From: Vibrio chagasii
Lineage (GTDB): Bacteria > Pseudomonadota > Gammaproteobacteria > Enterobacterales > Vibrionaceae
Length of the DNA stretch: 64,000 nt
Assembly (NCBI RefSeq): GCF_002954585.1
Contig: NZ_MSCI01000002.1
Coordinates: forward strand, 409,347 to 473,346
Direction: 5' to 3'
Shown here: one piece after another, positions 36,010 through 45,689 of the stretch
Layout: each line of letters opens with the position of its first letter
Numbering within the stretch: position 1 is the first letter of the stretch
Notes under the pieces: generated by a model
Seen by the model: the letters and a program-made list of their open reading frames with translations, nothing else
Database searches by the model: none
What the model was told of the DNA's origin: nothing
Made by a program: the position numbers and the translations under genes

Positions 36010-37944
36010 TTATCTTGGAAGCTGTTTTACGCGCGCTAAGGTGTCGGCGAAAGGTTGTTGCTCTAACTTTCCGTAGCCAGCCATTTTGCTTGCTTTAAGC
36101 TTGGTCGAAAGTGGTGTGGTGATTCCACAGAGAAAACGAGTGATGGCTTCGTCGGTAATCAGTTGCTGGCTTGCAGAAATAAACTCATGGATCCATGTCA
36201 TGACAGTCTCATCATCGACTGATTCAACATCAACGCTTGGCAAGGTTGCTACTTGACCGCGGCATACGGAGCAGTGACCGCAGGCTGTTGGCGCTTCGTT
36301 ATCTGCAAAGTAGCTTGCTAGGCGCGAGCTTAAACAGGTGTTAGCCTCGAAGAAGCTCAGCATTTGATTAAGACGATTTATCTCGCTGTTCTCTTTTGCT
36401 TTAAACAACTCGGTGAGTCGCTCAGACAACTGCATCATCTCTTCAGAAGTATTGTGGATTGCGTAAACATCGGTGATCTGTTTACTTTCGAGTTCAATCC
36501 AGCCCTGCTCATTAAAGTAATCGATAGCAGCAATTACCCGTTGACGGTCAGCTTGGAAGTGAGTCCAAAGTGCTTCGAAGTCGACCTGGCACCAAACTCT
36601 CGCTTGCGGTGAACATTGGAAGATCGCTTCAACAAAGTTACGACGTTCGCCTTGGAATTGCTCGGTTATCTGCTGCTTAGGGCGAATGAACTTAAATTTG
36701 TAATCCGCAAAGTAGCTGTACTTCGGCTCAATCACGCCTTCAATTTCAAGGTAAACCAGTAGTGTTTTAAGCGGCAGCTGACGAATGTTAGATTCACGCG
36801 AAAGTTGGTTAAGCATGATTTCCCATTGATTAGCGCCAGACGGCCCAATATTTTGGTTTTCGTAGATCTCTCTCAATACTGCTTGGATGGACATGTTGTC
36901 CGGTGTATCGCCAAACACGAAGTTCTCAAGCATGCTCAAGCCGTGTTTGTTAGCCAGTAAAATACACTCAGAAGCTTGTCCATCACGGCCAGCTCTTCCT
37001 ATCTCTTGTGAGTAGTTCTCTATCGATTTTGGTAAGTCAAAATGAATCACTCGGCGGATATTTGATTTGTCTACGCCCATACCAAATGCAATTGTCGCCA
37101 CAATACAGTGCACATCATCATTCATGAATTGCTGTTGAATGGCGTCTCTGTTTTCTGGTTTAAGACCGGCGTGATACGCCACAGCGTTAACCCCGGCATT
37201 ACGGAGCTGTTGAGCAACCATTTCTGCCGTTTGCTGCAGGGTAACATAGACAATGGTGGGTGCTTGCGCCGCTTGGTTGACCACATTACACAAGCTTTCT
37301 AACTTGTTAGCTTGTTCGGATGGCTGAATAGATAGGTCGAGGTTTTGACGATAGAAGCCAGTGACCACAACACGATCTTTATCGATATCGAATTTCGACT
37401 TCATATCTTGAATAACAGATGTGGTAGCTGTCGCCGTGAGCAGCAGTACCTGTGGAATATTGAGCTGTTTTTGATATTGAGGCAGCTTGAGGTAGTCTGG
37501 TCTGAAGTTGTGGCCCCATTCCGAGATACAGTGCGCTTCGTCGACCACAAGTAACGAGATAGACACTTGGGAAATAAACTGGCGAAAGCGTTCGTTTTTC
37601 AGTCGCTCGACTGAGATCATCAGGATCTTTGTGTCTCCGTTGCGTACGGATTGCATTACTTGCTGGGTGGTTTGTCTGTCTTGGCTTGATTCGATTGCAG
37701 CCGCGCTGATGCCTTTGCTGTGTAGGAAAGCGAGTTGGTCTTTCATCAAAGCGAGCAGTGGCGATATCACTAAGGTTAGGTGGGGCAACTCTAAAGCAGG
37801 TAGCTGATAACAGAGTGATTTGCCCGAACCTGTCGGGAATATCGCAGCTGTCGAGTGACCAGATAGAACATTATCAATGACTTGCTTCTGTCCGTTTCTC
37901 AGTGAATCGAATCCGAATACTTGTTTTAGCTTCTGCTCAATCAT
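36010..37944 (-). CDS. RecQ-like ATP-dependent DNA helicase
   Basis: This superfamily 2 helicase has Walker A PTGSGKS at about 37-43, the DEAH box in VVDEAHCISEWGHNFRP and motif VI EIGRAGRDGQ, all RecQ hallmarks. A zinc-binding part (CLSS then CGHCSVC) follows near residue 560. The end lacks an obvious HRDC domain; instead it has a short domain of about 65 residues ending in LARVKQLPR. I chose ATG 37944, which has an AGGTAG ribosome site, over a frame start 81 bases upstream. It is probably a second RecQ-type protein rather than the canonical RecQ, so no symbol is given. Confidence 0.9.
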   Translation of the reverse strand: MIEQKLKQVFGFDSLRNGQKQVIDNVLSGHSTAAIFPTGSGKSLCYQLPALELPHLTLVISPLLALMKDQLAFLHSKGISAAAIESSQDRQTTQQVMQSVRNGDTKILMISVERLKNERFRQFISQVSISLLVVDEAHCISEWGHNFRPDYLKLPQYQKQLNIPQVLLLTATATTSVIQDMKSKFDIDKDRVVVTGFYRQNLDLSIQPSEQANKLESLCNVVNQAAQAPTIVYVTLQQTAEMVAQQLRNAGVNAVAYHAGLKPENRDAIQQQFMNDDVHCIVATIAFGMGVDKSNIRRVIHFDLPKSIENYSQEIGRAGRDGQASECILLANKHGLSMLENFVFGDTPDNMSIQAVLREIYENQNIGPSGANQWEIMLNQLSRESNIRQLPLKTLLVYLEIEGVIEPKYSYFADYKFKFIRPKQQITEQFQGERRNFVEAIFQCSPQARVWCQVDFEALWTHFQADRQRVIAAIDYFNEQGWIELESKQITDVYAIHNTSEEMMQLSERLTELFKAKENSEINRLNQMLSFFEANTCLSSRLASYFADNEAPTACGHCSVCRGQVATLPSVDVESVDDETVMTWIHEFISASQQLITDEAITRFLCGITTPLSTKLKASKMAGYGKLEQQPFADTLARVKQLPR

Positions 37945-38089
37945 TTGTGTTCTACCTGAATTAATAAGTGTTGTCTTGATGCTAAAGCGAGCACTGATTG
38001 ATGATAGCGTCACTTGAGGTATCAAATCTCTTGCACCTGATTGTACCTAATTCTATTCTGTAGCTCCTATAGAAAAGCACCCCAATAGT

Positions 38090-38563
38090 ATGAATAAGTC
38101 CGAGCTCCGCCAAATAATCCTAGAGCAACTTGAATCCCGATTACGTATCGCGCAGTCCGCTACACAGCGCGCCATTGATGCTGCGACTGATGAAGAGACG
38201 GTACCTGAACACAAGTACGATACGTTGGCGTTAGAAGCCTCGTACCTTGCTCACGGACAAGCGGTTAGGGTGCAAGAGTGCGAAGAGGATATTCAGTGTT
38301 ACCGAAACCTAGTTTTACGTGACAGTGAGAAGGTAACAGTGAGTAGCTACGTTGTGGTGATTGACGAGCACGATCAATATAAGCATTTTTTCATGGGGCC
38401 AAGAGTCGGTGGGCTTTCTGTTACCTGGAACGGTAATGAGGTATCTATAGTGACGTCGAATGCGCCGTTTGGTCGGGCTCTTATGGGGAAAGAAGTCGGC
38501 GACGAGATTGAGTTTAGCGTCGCTGATAAACCGTTTTGTTATGAAGTGGTTTCTATTGGTTGA
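38090..38563 (+). CDS. GreA/GreB-family elongation-factor-like protein
   Basis: The 157-residue protein has a helical N-terminal part (about 1-75) with an acidic turn, ATDEETVPE near 31-39, and a C-terminal GreA/GreB FKBP-like domain ending with GRALMGKEVGDEIEF. Gre factors enter the RNA polymerase secondary channel and use acidic residues at the coiled-coil tip to rescue stalled enzyme. The layout suggests a polymerase-channel regulator, but it is not close enough to GreA, GreB or Rnk for me to name it. It is divergent from the RecQ-like gene. Confidence 0.8.
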   Translation: MNKSELRQIILEQLESRLRIAQSATQRAIDAATDEETVPEHKYDTLALEASYLAHGQAVRVQECEEDIQCYRNLVLRDSEKVTVSSYVVVIDEHDQYKHFFMGPRVGGLSVTWNGNEVSIVTSNAPFGRALMGKEVGDEIEFSVADKPFCYEVVSIG

Positions 38564-38651
38564 GCTCTGAGTGAATTGATATAAAACCTTGCCCTGACAA
38601 AGAAGCATAAACTCGGGGTATAGTAATCTGGCAGATTGATGAGAGGATGTT

Positions 38652-39428
38652 ATGAAAAGCAATGTATTTATGAAAAACAGTGTATTAATTGCATCGTTAA
38701 CAGCGGCGATCTCTGTTGTGAGCCTGCCAACATTTGCAGCTCAATGTCGAGTTGATTTGAAGAATGAGTTGCGAATCGATGACCAAAAAGTCGAAATTCA
38801 TCAGGTAAATGGTGATACCGCCGTATTCGATGACAACAACGATCTCTATATCCATGGCGAGAAAGTTGAGCTTGATGCTGACCAACAAGCGGCGATTGAA
38901 AAATATCGCGAGAGTATGAGTGAGTACATACCGCGAGCTAAGCAGATGGCGAGCGAAAGTCTCGCATTAGCCAATGATGTGATTGACGATATTGCTGTCA
39001 GCTTGGACTCTCCAGAATCGTTTGATAACGTAAAAGAGTCGATGAAAACGTTTTTCGCAGATCTAGAAGCCCGTTACTACAAAGACGGTGAACTGGTTTT
39101 GCCTGCAGACAGCTTTGAGTCGATGGCCAATGGTTGGTCTGAAGATTTCGAAAAGGCTAAAGAGATCTTTAACCAAGAGTTTATCTCTAGTGCCTTTAAT
39201 GCCATGTCAGAAAAGATGAAGCAAGAAGGTGGGCTCAACCTGACGGAATTGACAGACAGCATGGCTGAACTCAAGCTGAAAGTTGAAGAGCGAATGAAGC
39301 AGCACGCTAAACAGATGGAAGAAGAAAGTGCAGAGTTCTGTGATTCTCTTGATGAGATGGCAGAGCAAGAGCAAGAGCTGCATGAAATCATTCCGAATTT
39401 AAAAGATTATCAAGTATTCACGATTTAA
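38652..39428 (+). CDS. YggN-like (DUF2884) periplasmic protein
   Basis: The 258-residue protein has a signal peptide (about 1-29, ending TFAAQ) and a long, acidic, mainly helical mature part with coiled-coil character near the C-terminus (ERMKQHAKQMEEESAEF). It resembles the DUF2884/YggN family, whose function is unknown. Two cysteines (one at the start of the mature protein, one near the end) may form a disulfide. AGAGGA precedes the ATG. A terminator follows directly. Confidence 0.82.
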   Translation: MKSNVFMKNSVLIASLTAAISVVSLPTFAAQCRVDLKNELRIDDQKVEIHQVNGDTAVFDDNNDLYIHGEKVELDADQQAAIEKYRESMSEYIPRAKQMASESLALANDVIDDIAVSLDSPESFDNVKESMKTFFADLEARYYKDGELVLPADSFESMANGWSEDFEKAKEIFNQEFISSAFNAMSEKMKQEGGLNLTELTDSMAELKLKVEERMKQHAKQMEEESAEFCDSLDEMAEQEQELHEIIPNLKDYQVFTI

Positions 39429-39450
39429 TTCGAGTCTAGTGATGAATAGT

Positions 39451-39477
39451 AAGAGCACCGATGGGTGCTCTTTTTGT
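39451..39477 (+). terminator. Terminator after the yggN-like gene
   Basis: A 9-bp stem (39451-39459 with 39464-39472) with a GATG loop is followed by T residues. Confidence 0.85.
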
Positions 39478-39705
39478 TTGTATTGTTTGCCCAACGATCA
39501 GTATCCGATTTGATGATGGGGTGTTCTGATAATCCTTATATATCTGCTTATGAAAAATTATCGAACTGGAATTTTGTTAATTTTGTGGTTCTAAATAGCG
39601 GGTTTATTGTAAAAATCAGAGAATTGTTCATTTATTGGTTGTGTCTATCATTGCTTTTTATTACTGTACTTCCCAACTAGTTCAATGATTCTTTGTGCGA
39701 GCAAT

Positions 39706-41067
39706 ATGGACCAACAATCTTCCTCTTCAAGAGAGCTGTTTAGTTCTCGTTTAGGCTTTATTTTAGCAGCGGCTGGTGCTGCTGTTGGCTTGGGTAACAT
39801 TTGGGGTTTTCCAACTCAAGTAGCGAGCAATGGTGGTGGCGCCTTCCTACTGGTTTACCTAATCATGATTTTCGTGGTTGCGTTTCCTATGCTGGTGGTT
39901 GAAATGGCGATTGGTCGTCATGGCCAAGCCAACCCAGTTGATAGCATGCGCTCACTAACGAGTAACCCGCTAGGCAAGAAAGTCGGTGAATTTGTTGGTT
40001 GGATTGGATTAAGTGTCCCAAGTGCCGTGCTGGCGTTTTACAGCATTGTTGGTGGTTGGTTAATCTGCTTCCTAATTGGTGCTGTCGCTGATCTTATTGG
40101 TCTAGAGGCTGCTGCTGATTGGTTCAAAGGCTTCAGCGTTGAGCGTAATGTATTTGGTACTGTAGCGTTCTACGTACTGACCATTCTTATTGTTCAGGGT
40201 GGTGTTAAACAAGGTATCGAGAAGTGGTCGACGCGTTTAATGCCAGCACTGTTTGTTTTGTTCGGTTTATTGTTCGTATATATCATGACTCAAGCTGGCG
40301 CAATAGAAGGCTTGAAGCATTACCTAGTGCCTGATTTTGAAAAGGTGTGGGATAGAAAGCTAATTCTAGCAGCGATGGGACAAGGCTTCTTCTCGCTAAC
40401 GATTGGTGGCTGTTCAATGTTGGTTTATGGATCTTACTTAAGTAAGAAAGAAAATCTGCCAAAAATGGCAATGAACGTGACACTTGTTGATACCGCAGTG
40501 GCTTTTATCGCCGGCTTAGTGGTAATGCCAGCAATGTTTGTTGCGATGCAAAAAGGCGTTCAAATCTATGCGGAAGATGGTTCACTATTGAGCTCTGACA
40601 CACTGGTGTTCACGGTTCTACCTTTGATGTTTGATAGCTTAGGTGTGCTTGGTCAGATCTTCGCAATTGTTTTCTTCTTGTTGCTAACCATTGCTGCGTT
40701 GACGTCTTCTATCTCAATGTTAGAAGGCCCGGTAGCGCTAGTGAGTGAGCGCCTCAATACTAAACGTACGTCAACAAGTTGGGTGATTGGTGGTGCTATT
40801 GCGCTGTTTAGTGTGGTGATTGTTTACAACTTTGCTGCGATGTTTGGCATGGTTGCGATGATAGCGACACAGTACCTGCAGCCAATTGCTGCATTGATGT
40901 TCTGTCTGTTTGGTGGATGGGTGTGGAGCCGAGATTCAAAAGTGAAAGAGCTTGAGCAAGGTTGCCCGGACTTTCAACTTGGCTGGTTTGGTAAGGTTTG
41001 GCCGATGTATGTGAAGTTCGTGTGCCCAATCTTAGTGGCAACGGTTATCTGGGCTTCTTTCGGCTAA
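39706..41067 (+). CDS. NSS-family sodium-dependent transporter
   Basis: This neurotransmitter:sodium symporter family protein (LeuT/SNF type) is a 453-residue membrane protein with about 11-12 helices. The N-terminus carries the family signature SRLGFILAAAGAAVGLGNIWGFP, with the residues that form the Na+ and substrate sites. The substrate is likely an amino acid but cannot be told from sequence. ATG 39706 is chosen because it puts the soluble MDQQSSSSRE stretch directly before helix 1; ATG 39685 is also possible. It would use the sodium gradient made by NQR. The 204 bases upstream are AT-rich with no feature. Confidence 0.92.
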   Translation: MDQQSSSSRELFSSRLGFILAAAGAAVGLGNIWGFPTQVASNGGGAFLLVYLIMIFVVAFPMLVVEMAIGRHGQANPVDSMRSLTSNPLGKKVGEFVGWIGLSVPSAVLAFYSIVGGWLICFLIGAVADLIGLEAAADWFKGFSVERNVFGTVAFYVLTILIVQGGVKQGIEKWSTRLMPALFVLFGLLFVYIMTQAGAIEGLKHYLVPDFEKVWDRKLILAAMGQGFFSLTIGGCSMLVYGSYLSKKENLPKMAMNVTLVDTAVAFIAGLVVMPAMFVAMQKGVQIYAEDGSLLSSDTLVFTVLPLMFDSLGVLGQIFAIVFFLLLTIAALTSSISMLEGPVALVSERLNTKRTSTSWVIGGAIALFSVVIVYNFAAMFGMVAMIATQYLQPIAALMFCLFGGWVWSRDSKVKELEQGCPDFQLGWFGKVWPMYVKFVCPILVATVIWASFG

Positions 41068-41115
41068 TTAGCCATTATTGTTTGCTTGTCTATCGTCTAG
41101 ACATTTGAATTTAAA

Positions 41116-41144
41116 AAAGCCGCTCTCATTGAGCGGCTTTGTTG
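41116..41144. terminator. Terminator after the NSS transporter gene
   Basis: A perfect 10-bp stem (41116-41125 with 41131-41140) with a TCATT loop has T residues after it and A residues before it. Confidence 0.85.
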
Positions 41145-41176
41145 TATCTGAATGGTAACGTGACGGTTTGTTGATA

Positions 41177-41211
41177 AGAAAAAGGCGCTGAACCGATAGT
41201 TCAGCGCCTTT
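41177..41211 (-). terminator. Terminator after lipA
   Basis: A perfect 12-bp stem (41181-41192 with 41200-41211) reads into a T run on the minus strand. It ends the lipB-lipA transcript. Confidence 0.85.
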
Positions 41212-41236
41212 TCAATCTTGGTTTAAGCAATCAAGG

Positions 41237-42202
41237 TTACTTAATTTCCATACCTTGTGCTTGCAAGTCTGCATGGTAAGAAGAACGTACAAACGGACCA
41301 CATGCTGCGTGAGTGAAGCCTAGCTCTAGAGCAATCTCTTTTAGCTCGTCGAACTCTGAAGGCGGCACGTAGCGTTCTACTGGTAAGTGGTGACGGCTTG
41401 GTGCTAGGTATTGACCAAGAGTCAGCATAGTTACACCGTGCTCACGAAGGTCTTTCAATACTTGAATGATCTCTTCTTTGGTTTCACCAAGGCCCATCAT
41501 AACGCCAGACTTTGTTGGGATGTCTGGGTGTTGCTCTTTGAACTTCTTCAGTAGATCAAGAGACCACTTGTAGTTCGCACCTGGACGCGCTTTACGGTAT
41601 AGGCGTGGCGCAGTCTCTAGGTTATGGTTGAAAACATCTGGCGGATTGTCTTTCAGTAGCTCAAGTGCAACGTCCATACGGCCGCGGAAGTCTGGAACCA
41701 GTGTTTCGATACGAATATTTGGGTTTAGCTCGCGGATCTCACGGTTACAGTCTGCAAAGTGCTTCGCACCACCGTCGCGCAAGTCATCACGGTCTACTGA
41801 AGTGATTACAACATACTTCAGTTTCATGTCTTGAATTGTCTTAGCCAGCTTTTTCGGCTCTTCTGCTTCAGGAGCAACAGGGCGACCATGGGCAACATCA
41901 CAGAACGGGCAGCGACGAGTACAGATAGCGCCAAGAATCATAAACGTTGCCGTACCGTGGTTGAAACACTCGGCTAGGTTAGGGCAAGACGCTTCTTCAC
42001 AAACTGAGTGCAGGTTGTTTTTGCGCATTGCTGATTTGATTTCTTGGATACGGTGGCTGTCTGAAGGAAGTTTAATCTTCATCCATTCTGGCTTACGTAG
42101 TACTTCTTTCTGTTCAGCAGGCATATTCTTTACGGGAATTAATGCCATTTTGTCAGCGTCACGATATTTAACGCCTTTTTCCATTTGGATTGGTTTGCTC
42201 AT
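41237..42202 (-). CDS. lipA: Lipoyl synthase
   Basis: LipA is a radical-SAM enzyme that inserts two sulfur atoms into octanoyl groups on lipoate-dependent enzymes. Both 4Fe-4S sets are intact: the auxiliary cluster C68, C73 and C79, and the radical-SAM CxxxCxxC at C94, C98 and C101. The C-terminal RSSYHAD with its conserved Ser is also present. Length (321) matches E. coli. It lies four bases after lipB, which supplies its octanoyl substrate. Confidence 0.98.
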   Translation of the reverse strand: MSKPIQMEKGVKYRDADKMALIPVKNMPAEQKEVLRKPEWMKIKLPSDSHRIQEIKSAMRKNNLHSVCEEASCPNLAECFNHGTATFMILGAICTRRCPFCDVAHGRPVAPEAEEPKKLAKTIQDMKLKYVVITSVDRDDLRDGGAKHFADCNREIRELNPNIRIETLVPDFRGRMDVALELLKDNPPDVFNHNLETAPRLYRKARPGANYKWSLDLLKKFKEQHPDIPTKSGVMMGLGETKEEIIQVLKDLREHGVTMLTLGQYLAPSRHHLPVERYVPPSEFDELKEIALELGFTHAACGPFVRSSYHADLQAQGMEIK

Positions 42203-42206
42203 GATT

Positions 42207-42866
42207 TTATGCTTCTGCTGTAATGTTACTGGTGGCTTGAATGTCTACTTGGTCATAGCCGAGCAGCTCTACGAGCTCTTGTATTAACTGTTGCTCAACG
42301 TTCTCTAATTCACTTGGTCCGCCTAGCTGGCTTACCTGTGCCATCTCCATACCTTGGTAACCACATGGGTTAATGCGTAGGAATGGGGACAGGTCCATAT
42401 CAACGTTCAGTGCTAGTCCATGGAATGAGCAGCCACGTCGAATTCGTAGTCCGAGTGAACAGATTTTCTTGCCATCGACATAAACACCAGGAGCGTCAGG
42501 TCGGGCAGCTGAATCTATATTGTAAGCTTTCAGAGTGTTGATTACGAGGTTCTCGATATGAGTAACCAAATCACGCACTCCAAACTTCTTGCGGCGGATG
42601 TTAATCAGAAAGTAAGCCACTAACTGACCTGGGCCGTGGTAAGTCACCTGGCCACCGCGATCGCTTTGTATAACAGGGATATCGCCAGCATTTAATACAT
42701 GCTCAGCTTTGCCTGCTTGTCCTTGAGTGAAGACAGGGTTGTGTTCAACCAACCATACTTGGTCTGCGTCTTCTTCTGTGCGTTCGTCTGTGAACTTATG
42801 CATGGCTTTCCATACAGGTTCGTAATCCTGACGGCCTAATTTTTTTACGATTAGCTTATTTTGCAA
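42207..42866 (-). CDS. lipB: Octanoyltransferase
   Basis: LipB moves octanoate from acyl carrier protein to lipoyl domains. The 219-residue protein has [11 protein letters not shown], the substrate-binding [16 protein letters not shown] and the nucleophile cysteine in NPCGYQGM. It is cotranscribed with lipA. The gap to ybeD (42867-43061) contains the ybeD terminator, so lipB probably has its own promoter in this AT-rich stretch. Confidence 0.97.
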   Translation of the reverse strand: MQNKLIVKKLGRQDYEPVWKAMHKFTDERTEEDADQVWLVEHNPVFTQGQAGKAEHVLNAGDIPVIQSDRGGQVTYHGPGQLVAYFLINIRRKKFGVRDLVTHIENLVINTLKAYNIDSAARPDAPGVYVDGKKICSLGLRIRRGCSFHGLALNVDMDLSPFLRINPCGYQGMEMAQVSQLGGPSELENVEQQLIQELVELLGYDQVDIQATSNITAEA

Positions 42867-43016
42867 AGCGGCACTCCCTCAAGGATTAATAAAGTGAACG
42901 CATTATAAACGCGAAACATGATTCTAACTACAGATGGACTGCAAGGTTTTTCAACTTTCTTTGTATTTATTTAAAATTAAGTTGAATGAATTTGACCGCA
43001 GTAGGGGGCTATAAAC

Positions 43017-43045
43017 AAAAACAGCGGCAATAAGCCGCTGTTTTT
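43017..43045 (-). terminator. Terminator after ybeD
   Basis: A perfect 12-bp stem (43017-43028 with 43034-43045) has A and T ends, so it can work in either direction; the gene context points to the minus strand. Confidence 0.85.
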
Positions 43046-43061
43046 CATGCGTAATCGAGGA

Positions 43062-43337
43062 TTATAGAACCATACGAACGATTTCGATCTCGCCTAGTTC
43101 TTTGTATAGCGTTTCCACCTGCTCAATTGAAGTCGCAGTGATGTTGATAGAAACAGAGTGGTAGTTACCCTTTGCACTTGGTTTTAGTGTTGGGCTGTAG
43201 TCACCAGGAGCATGACGCTGGATCACTTCTAGCACTAGTTCAGTCAGTTCTGGCTTAGCGTGGCCCATTACTTTGTAAGTGAATGAACAAGGGAACTCTA
43301 AGAGGTCTTTTAGTTTTGCATCAGAATTGATGTTCAT
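43062..43337 (-). CDS. ybeD: YbeD (DUF493) family protein
   Basis: The 91-residue protein has the ferredoxin-like, ACT-type fold family feature [11 protein letters not shown] and [14 protein letters not shown] strands. Its function is unknown. I start it at ATG 43337, which has a GGAG ribosome site and yields [15 protein letters not shown]; the longer frame upstream is unlikely. The location between dacA and lipB is the same as in E. coli. Confidence 0.93.
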   Translation of the reverse strand: MNINSDAKLKDLLEFPCSFTYKVMGHAKPELTELVLEVIQRHAPGDYSPTLKPSAKGNYHSVSINITATSIEQVETLYKELGEIEIVRMVL

Positions 43338-43460
43338 GATTAGCTCCAAAAGGCTAGACTCTCGCAAATTGGCGGAAGTCGATAAAAAGCGTGTTCGGTC
43401 AGTAGACTCGAGTAATAAGGCGGAATATTACGTGTAAATATCACTGAACTCAAGATCAAC

Positions 43461-43483
43461 AAAAGCCGCACATGGCGGCTTTT
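43461..43483. terminator. Hairpin terminator between dacA and ybeD
   Basis: A 9-bp stem (43461-43469 with 43475-43483) has A and T ends on both strands. A second, stronger 12-bp hairpin without a T run lies at 43538-43565, directly after the dacA stop. Confidence 0.65.
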
Positions 43484-43571
43484 GTTTCACTAAAGAGTAA
43501 ATAATGAACTTACTCATTAGGTTAGCTTTCCTACAAGCCAAGGTTTTGTTTAGACAAAACCTTGGACTTAC

Positions 43572-44753
43572 TTAGAATAAGCCTTTGAATAGCAGTACTA
43601 GGTAATCCCATAGGCGGCTAAATAGGCTGCCTTGCTCTACGTCTTCAAGTGCTAGTAGTGGGTATTCCGCAACGTCTTCACCATCAACTTGGTAGAAAAG
43701 TTTACCAACAACATCACCTTTGCTGATTGGCGCTTCTAGCTCTTTCTCAAGTACAAAGCTTGCTTTTAGATCTTTCGCTTGGCCGCGAGGCAGAGTTACG
43801 AAGGTATCTTCATCAACACCTAGCGCTACCGTGTCTTTGCTACCCATCCAGATTTTCTCTTCTACGAAAGTTTCACCAGCAGTGTGTGGTGCCACTGTTT
43901 CGAAGAAGCGGAAGCCGTAGCTAAGCAGCTTTTTGCTTTCTGTTTTACGAGCGTTTGCATTCTTAGTACCCATCACAACCGCAACTAGGCGCATTTTGCC
44001 TTCTGTTGCTGAGCTTACTAGGCTGTAACCTGCATTGCTTGTGTGGCCTGTTTTAATGCCATCAACGTTCATGCTTTTATCCCACAACAGACCATTACGG
44101 TTGTATTGGGTGATGCCGTTGTATGTGAATTTTTTCTGTGAGTAGATACGGTACTCATCAGGAACGTCACGAATTAGCGCCTGACCAAGCAGTGCCATAT
44201 CGTAAGGCGTTGAGTATAGGTTCGGGTTGTCTAGACCATGCACGTTAGCAAAGTGCGTGTCTTTCATGCCGATAGAGCTTGCCCATGCGTTCATTAGGTC
44301 AACGAATGCGTCTTCTGAGCCAGCAATGTGCTCAGCCATTGCAACACAAGCATCGTTACCTGATTGAATGATGATACCGCGGTTCAGTTCTTCAACTTTA
44401 ACCGTTGTGCCAACTTCTACGAACATTTTAGATGAGTCTGGGAAGTTTTTAGCCCAAGCATTTTCACTGATTACAACATCGTCGTTTAGGTTGATGTTAC
44501 CACGCTCAAGTTCTTGACCGATTACGTAGCTCGTCATCATCTTGGTTAAACTTGCTGGAGAAAGTTGAGTATTCATCTCTTTCTCTGCTAGTACTTTGCC
44601 TGAATGGTAATCCATCAGAACAAAACCTTTAGCGGCGATTTGTGGTGCATCAGGAACAACAATTGGAGCAGCGAATGACGATGTAGCTATTGTTGCTGAA
44701 AGCGCAACAGAAGTAGCAAAAATCGTTTTAACAAGTTTATTAGATTTAATCAT
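43572..44753 (-). CDS. dacA: D-alanyl-D-alanine carboxypeptidase (PBP5/6 type)
   Basis: DacA trims the terminal D-alanine of peptidoglycan pentapeptides in the periplasm. The 393-residue protein has a signal peptide (about 1-28, SSFAA), the penicillin-binding triad SLTK at 68-71, SGN at 131-133 and KTG at 234-236. The C-terminal beta domain ends with an amphipathic helix (LFSRLWDYLVLLFKGLF) that anchors it to the inner membrane. It stands between rlpA and ybeD. Confidence 0.97.
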   Translation of the reverse strand: MIKSNKLVKTIFATSVALSATIATSSFAAPIVVPDAPQIAAKGFVLMDYHSGKVLAEKEMNTQLSPASLTKMMTSYVIGQELERGNINLNDDVVISENAWAKNFPDSSKMFVEVGTTVKVEELNRGIIIQSGNDACVAMAEHIAGSEDAFVDLMNAWASSIGMKDTHFANVHGLDNPNLYSTPYDMALLGQALIRDVPDEYRIYSQKKFTYNGITQYNRNGLLWDKSMNVDGIKTGHTSNAGYSLVSSATEGKMRLVAVVMGTKNANARKTESKKLLSYGFRFFETVAPHTAGETFVEEKIWMGSKDTVALGVDEDTFVTLPRGQAKDLKASFVLEKELEAPISKGDVVGKLFYQVDGEDVAEYPLLALEDVEQGSLFSRLWDYLVLLFKGLF

Positions 44754-44846
44754 TTTGAATGCAATTATTTGGTGAACTATTCATATCTTACCAGAATCAC
44801 TCTGTCACACCAGAGCGCTGATTACCAGAGGTTACTGTCAGATTAA

Positions 44847-45686
44847 TTAGCGAGTTAGCGTGTGTTTCTTGATATAAGCAGAAGGGTAACCCATGAGCTT
44901 AACCTGTTCTAATTTCTCTTGAGTCAGAGCATAGTCATGAAATGGCCCAAGCATTAGGCGGTATTGACCATCATTTGGCTGCAAGAAGCTTGCTACTGCT
45001 AGCTTTTCGCTGAGATCTTTGGCTAACTTCTCCGTTCTGTCTTCATGTTGCGATGTCGCGACTTGAATAATAAATTGTGGCAAAGCCGCCTTCTTTTTGG
45101 CATCAGTTGGCATTGCAACTTTGATCACTTCAATCTCAACATTTGCGGTGCCTGTCCTTAAGACATCAAGCTTGTAAGCCGCCGCATAACTGAGGTCAAT
45201 GATTCGGCCTTCATGGAATGGGCCGCGATCATTAATACGCACAATCGTTGTTTTGTTGTTGTCGGTATTAGTGACTTTGACATAACTTGGAATAGGCAAT
45301 GTTTTGTGTGCCGCCGACATTGAATACATGTCGTAAATCTCACCATTCGATGTCAAATGACCATGAAATTTTTTGCCGTACCAAGACGCTTTGCCTTTCT
45401 CGATGAAGCCTTCGGTTTCCTTTACGATTTTGTAGTCTTCACCGCGCAGAGTGTAGTCACTGTTACCACCTAGGCTGTAGGGTTCGTATTGAGGGTGTGC
45501 GTCCTCTAAATGCTCGACCGAAATAGGGGCATCTGGCGCGATATCTGAATCGATATCGTAGCGGCCACTTGGCTTCTGCGAGGAACAGCCATTGATTAAA
45601 ATCGCTAAGCCCAGAATTGAGACTATTTTTTTGATTGGCAGTTCATCAACCAAAGATGCTTTTTTTGAAAACGTTGTAATGGACAT
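44847..45686 (-). CDS. rlpA: Septal ring lytic transglycosylase RlpA
   Basis: RlpA is an outer-membrane lipoprotein that degrades denuded glycan strands at septa in some species. The 279-residue product has a long N-terminal leader, a lipobox INGC (about C34), a double-psi beta-barrel domain (GKASWYGKKFHGHLTSNGE, then NDRGPFHEGRIIDLS, about 95-185) and a C-terminal SPOR domain for binding denuded peptidoglycan. It starts three bases after the rodA stop. The position after mrdA-rodA is conserved in gammaproteobacteria. Confidence 0.94.
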   Translation of the reverse strand: MSITTFSKKASLVDELPIKKIVSILGLAILINGCSSQKPSGRYDIDSDIAPDAPISVEHLEDAHPQYEPYSLGGNSDYTLRGEDYKIVKETEGFIEKGKASWYGKKFHGHLTSNGEIYDMYSMSAAHKTLPIPSYVKVTNTDNNKTTIVRINDRGPFHEGRIIDLSYAAAYKLDVLRTGTANVEIEVIKVAMPTDAKKKAALPQFIIQVATSQHEDRTEKLAKDLSEKLAVASFLQPNDGQYRLMLGPFHDYALTQEKLEQVKLMGYPSAYIKKHTLTR

Positions 45687-45689
45687 CGA

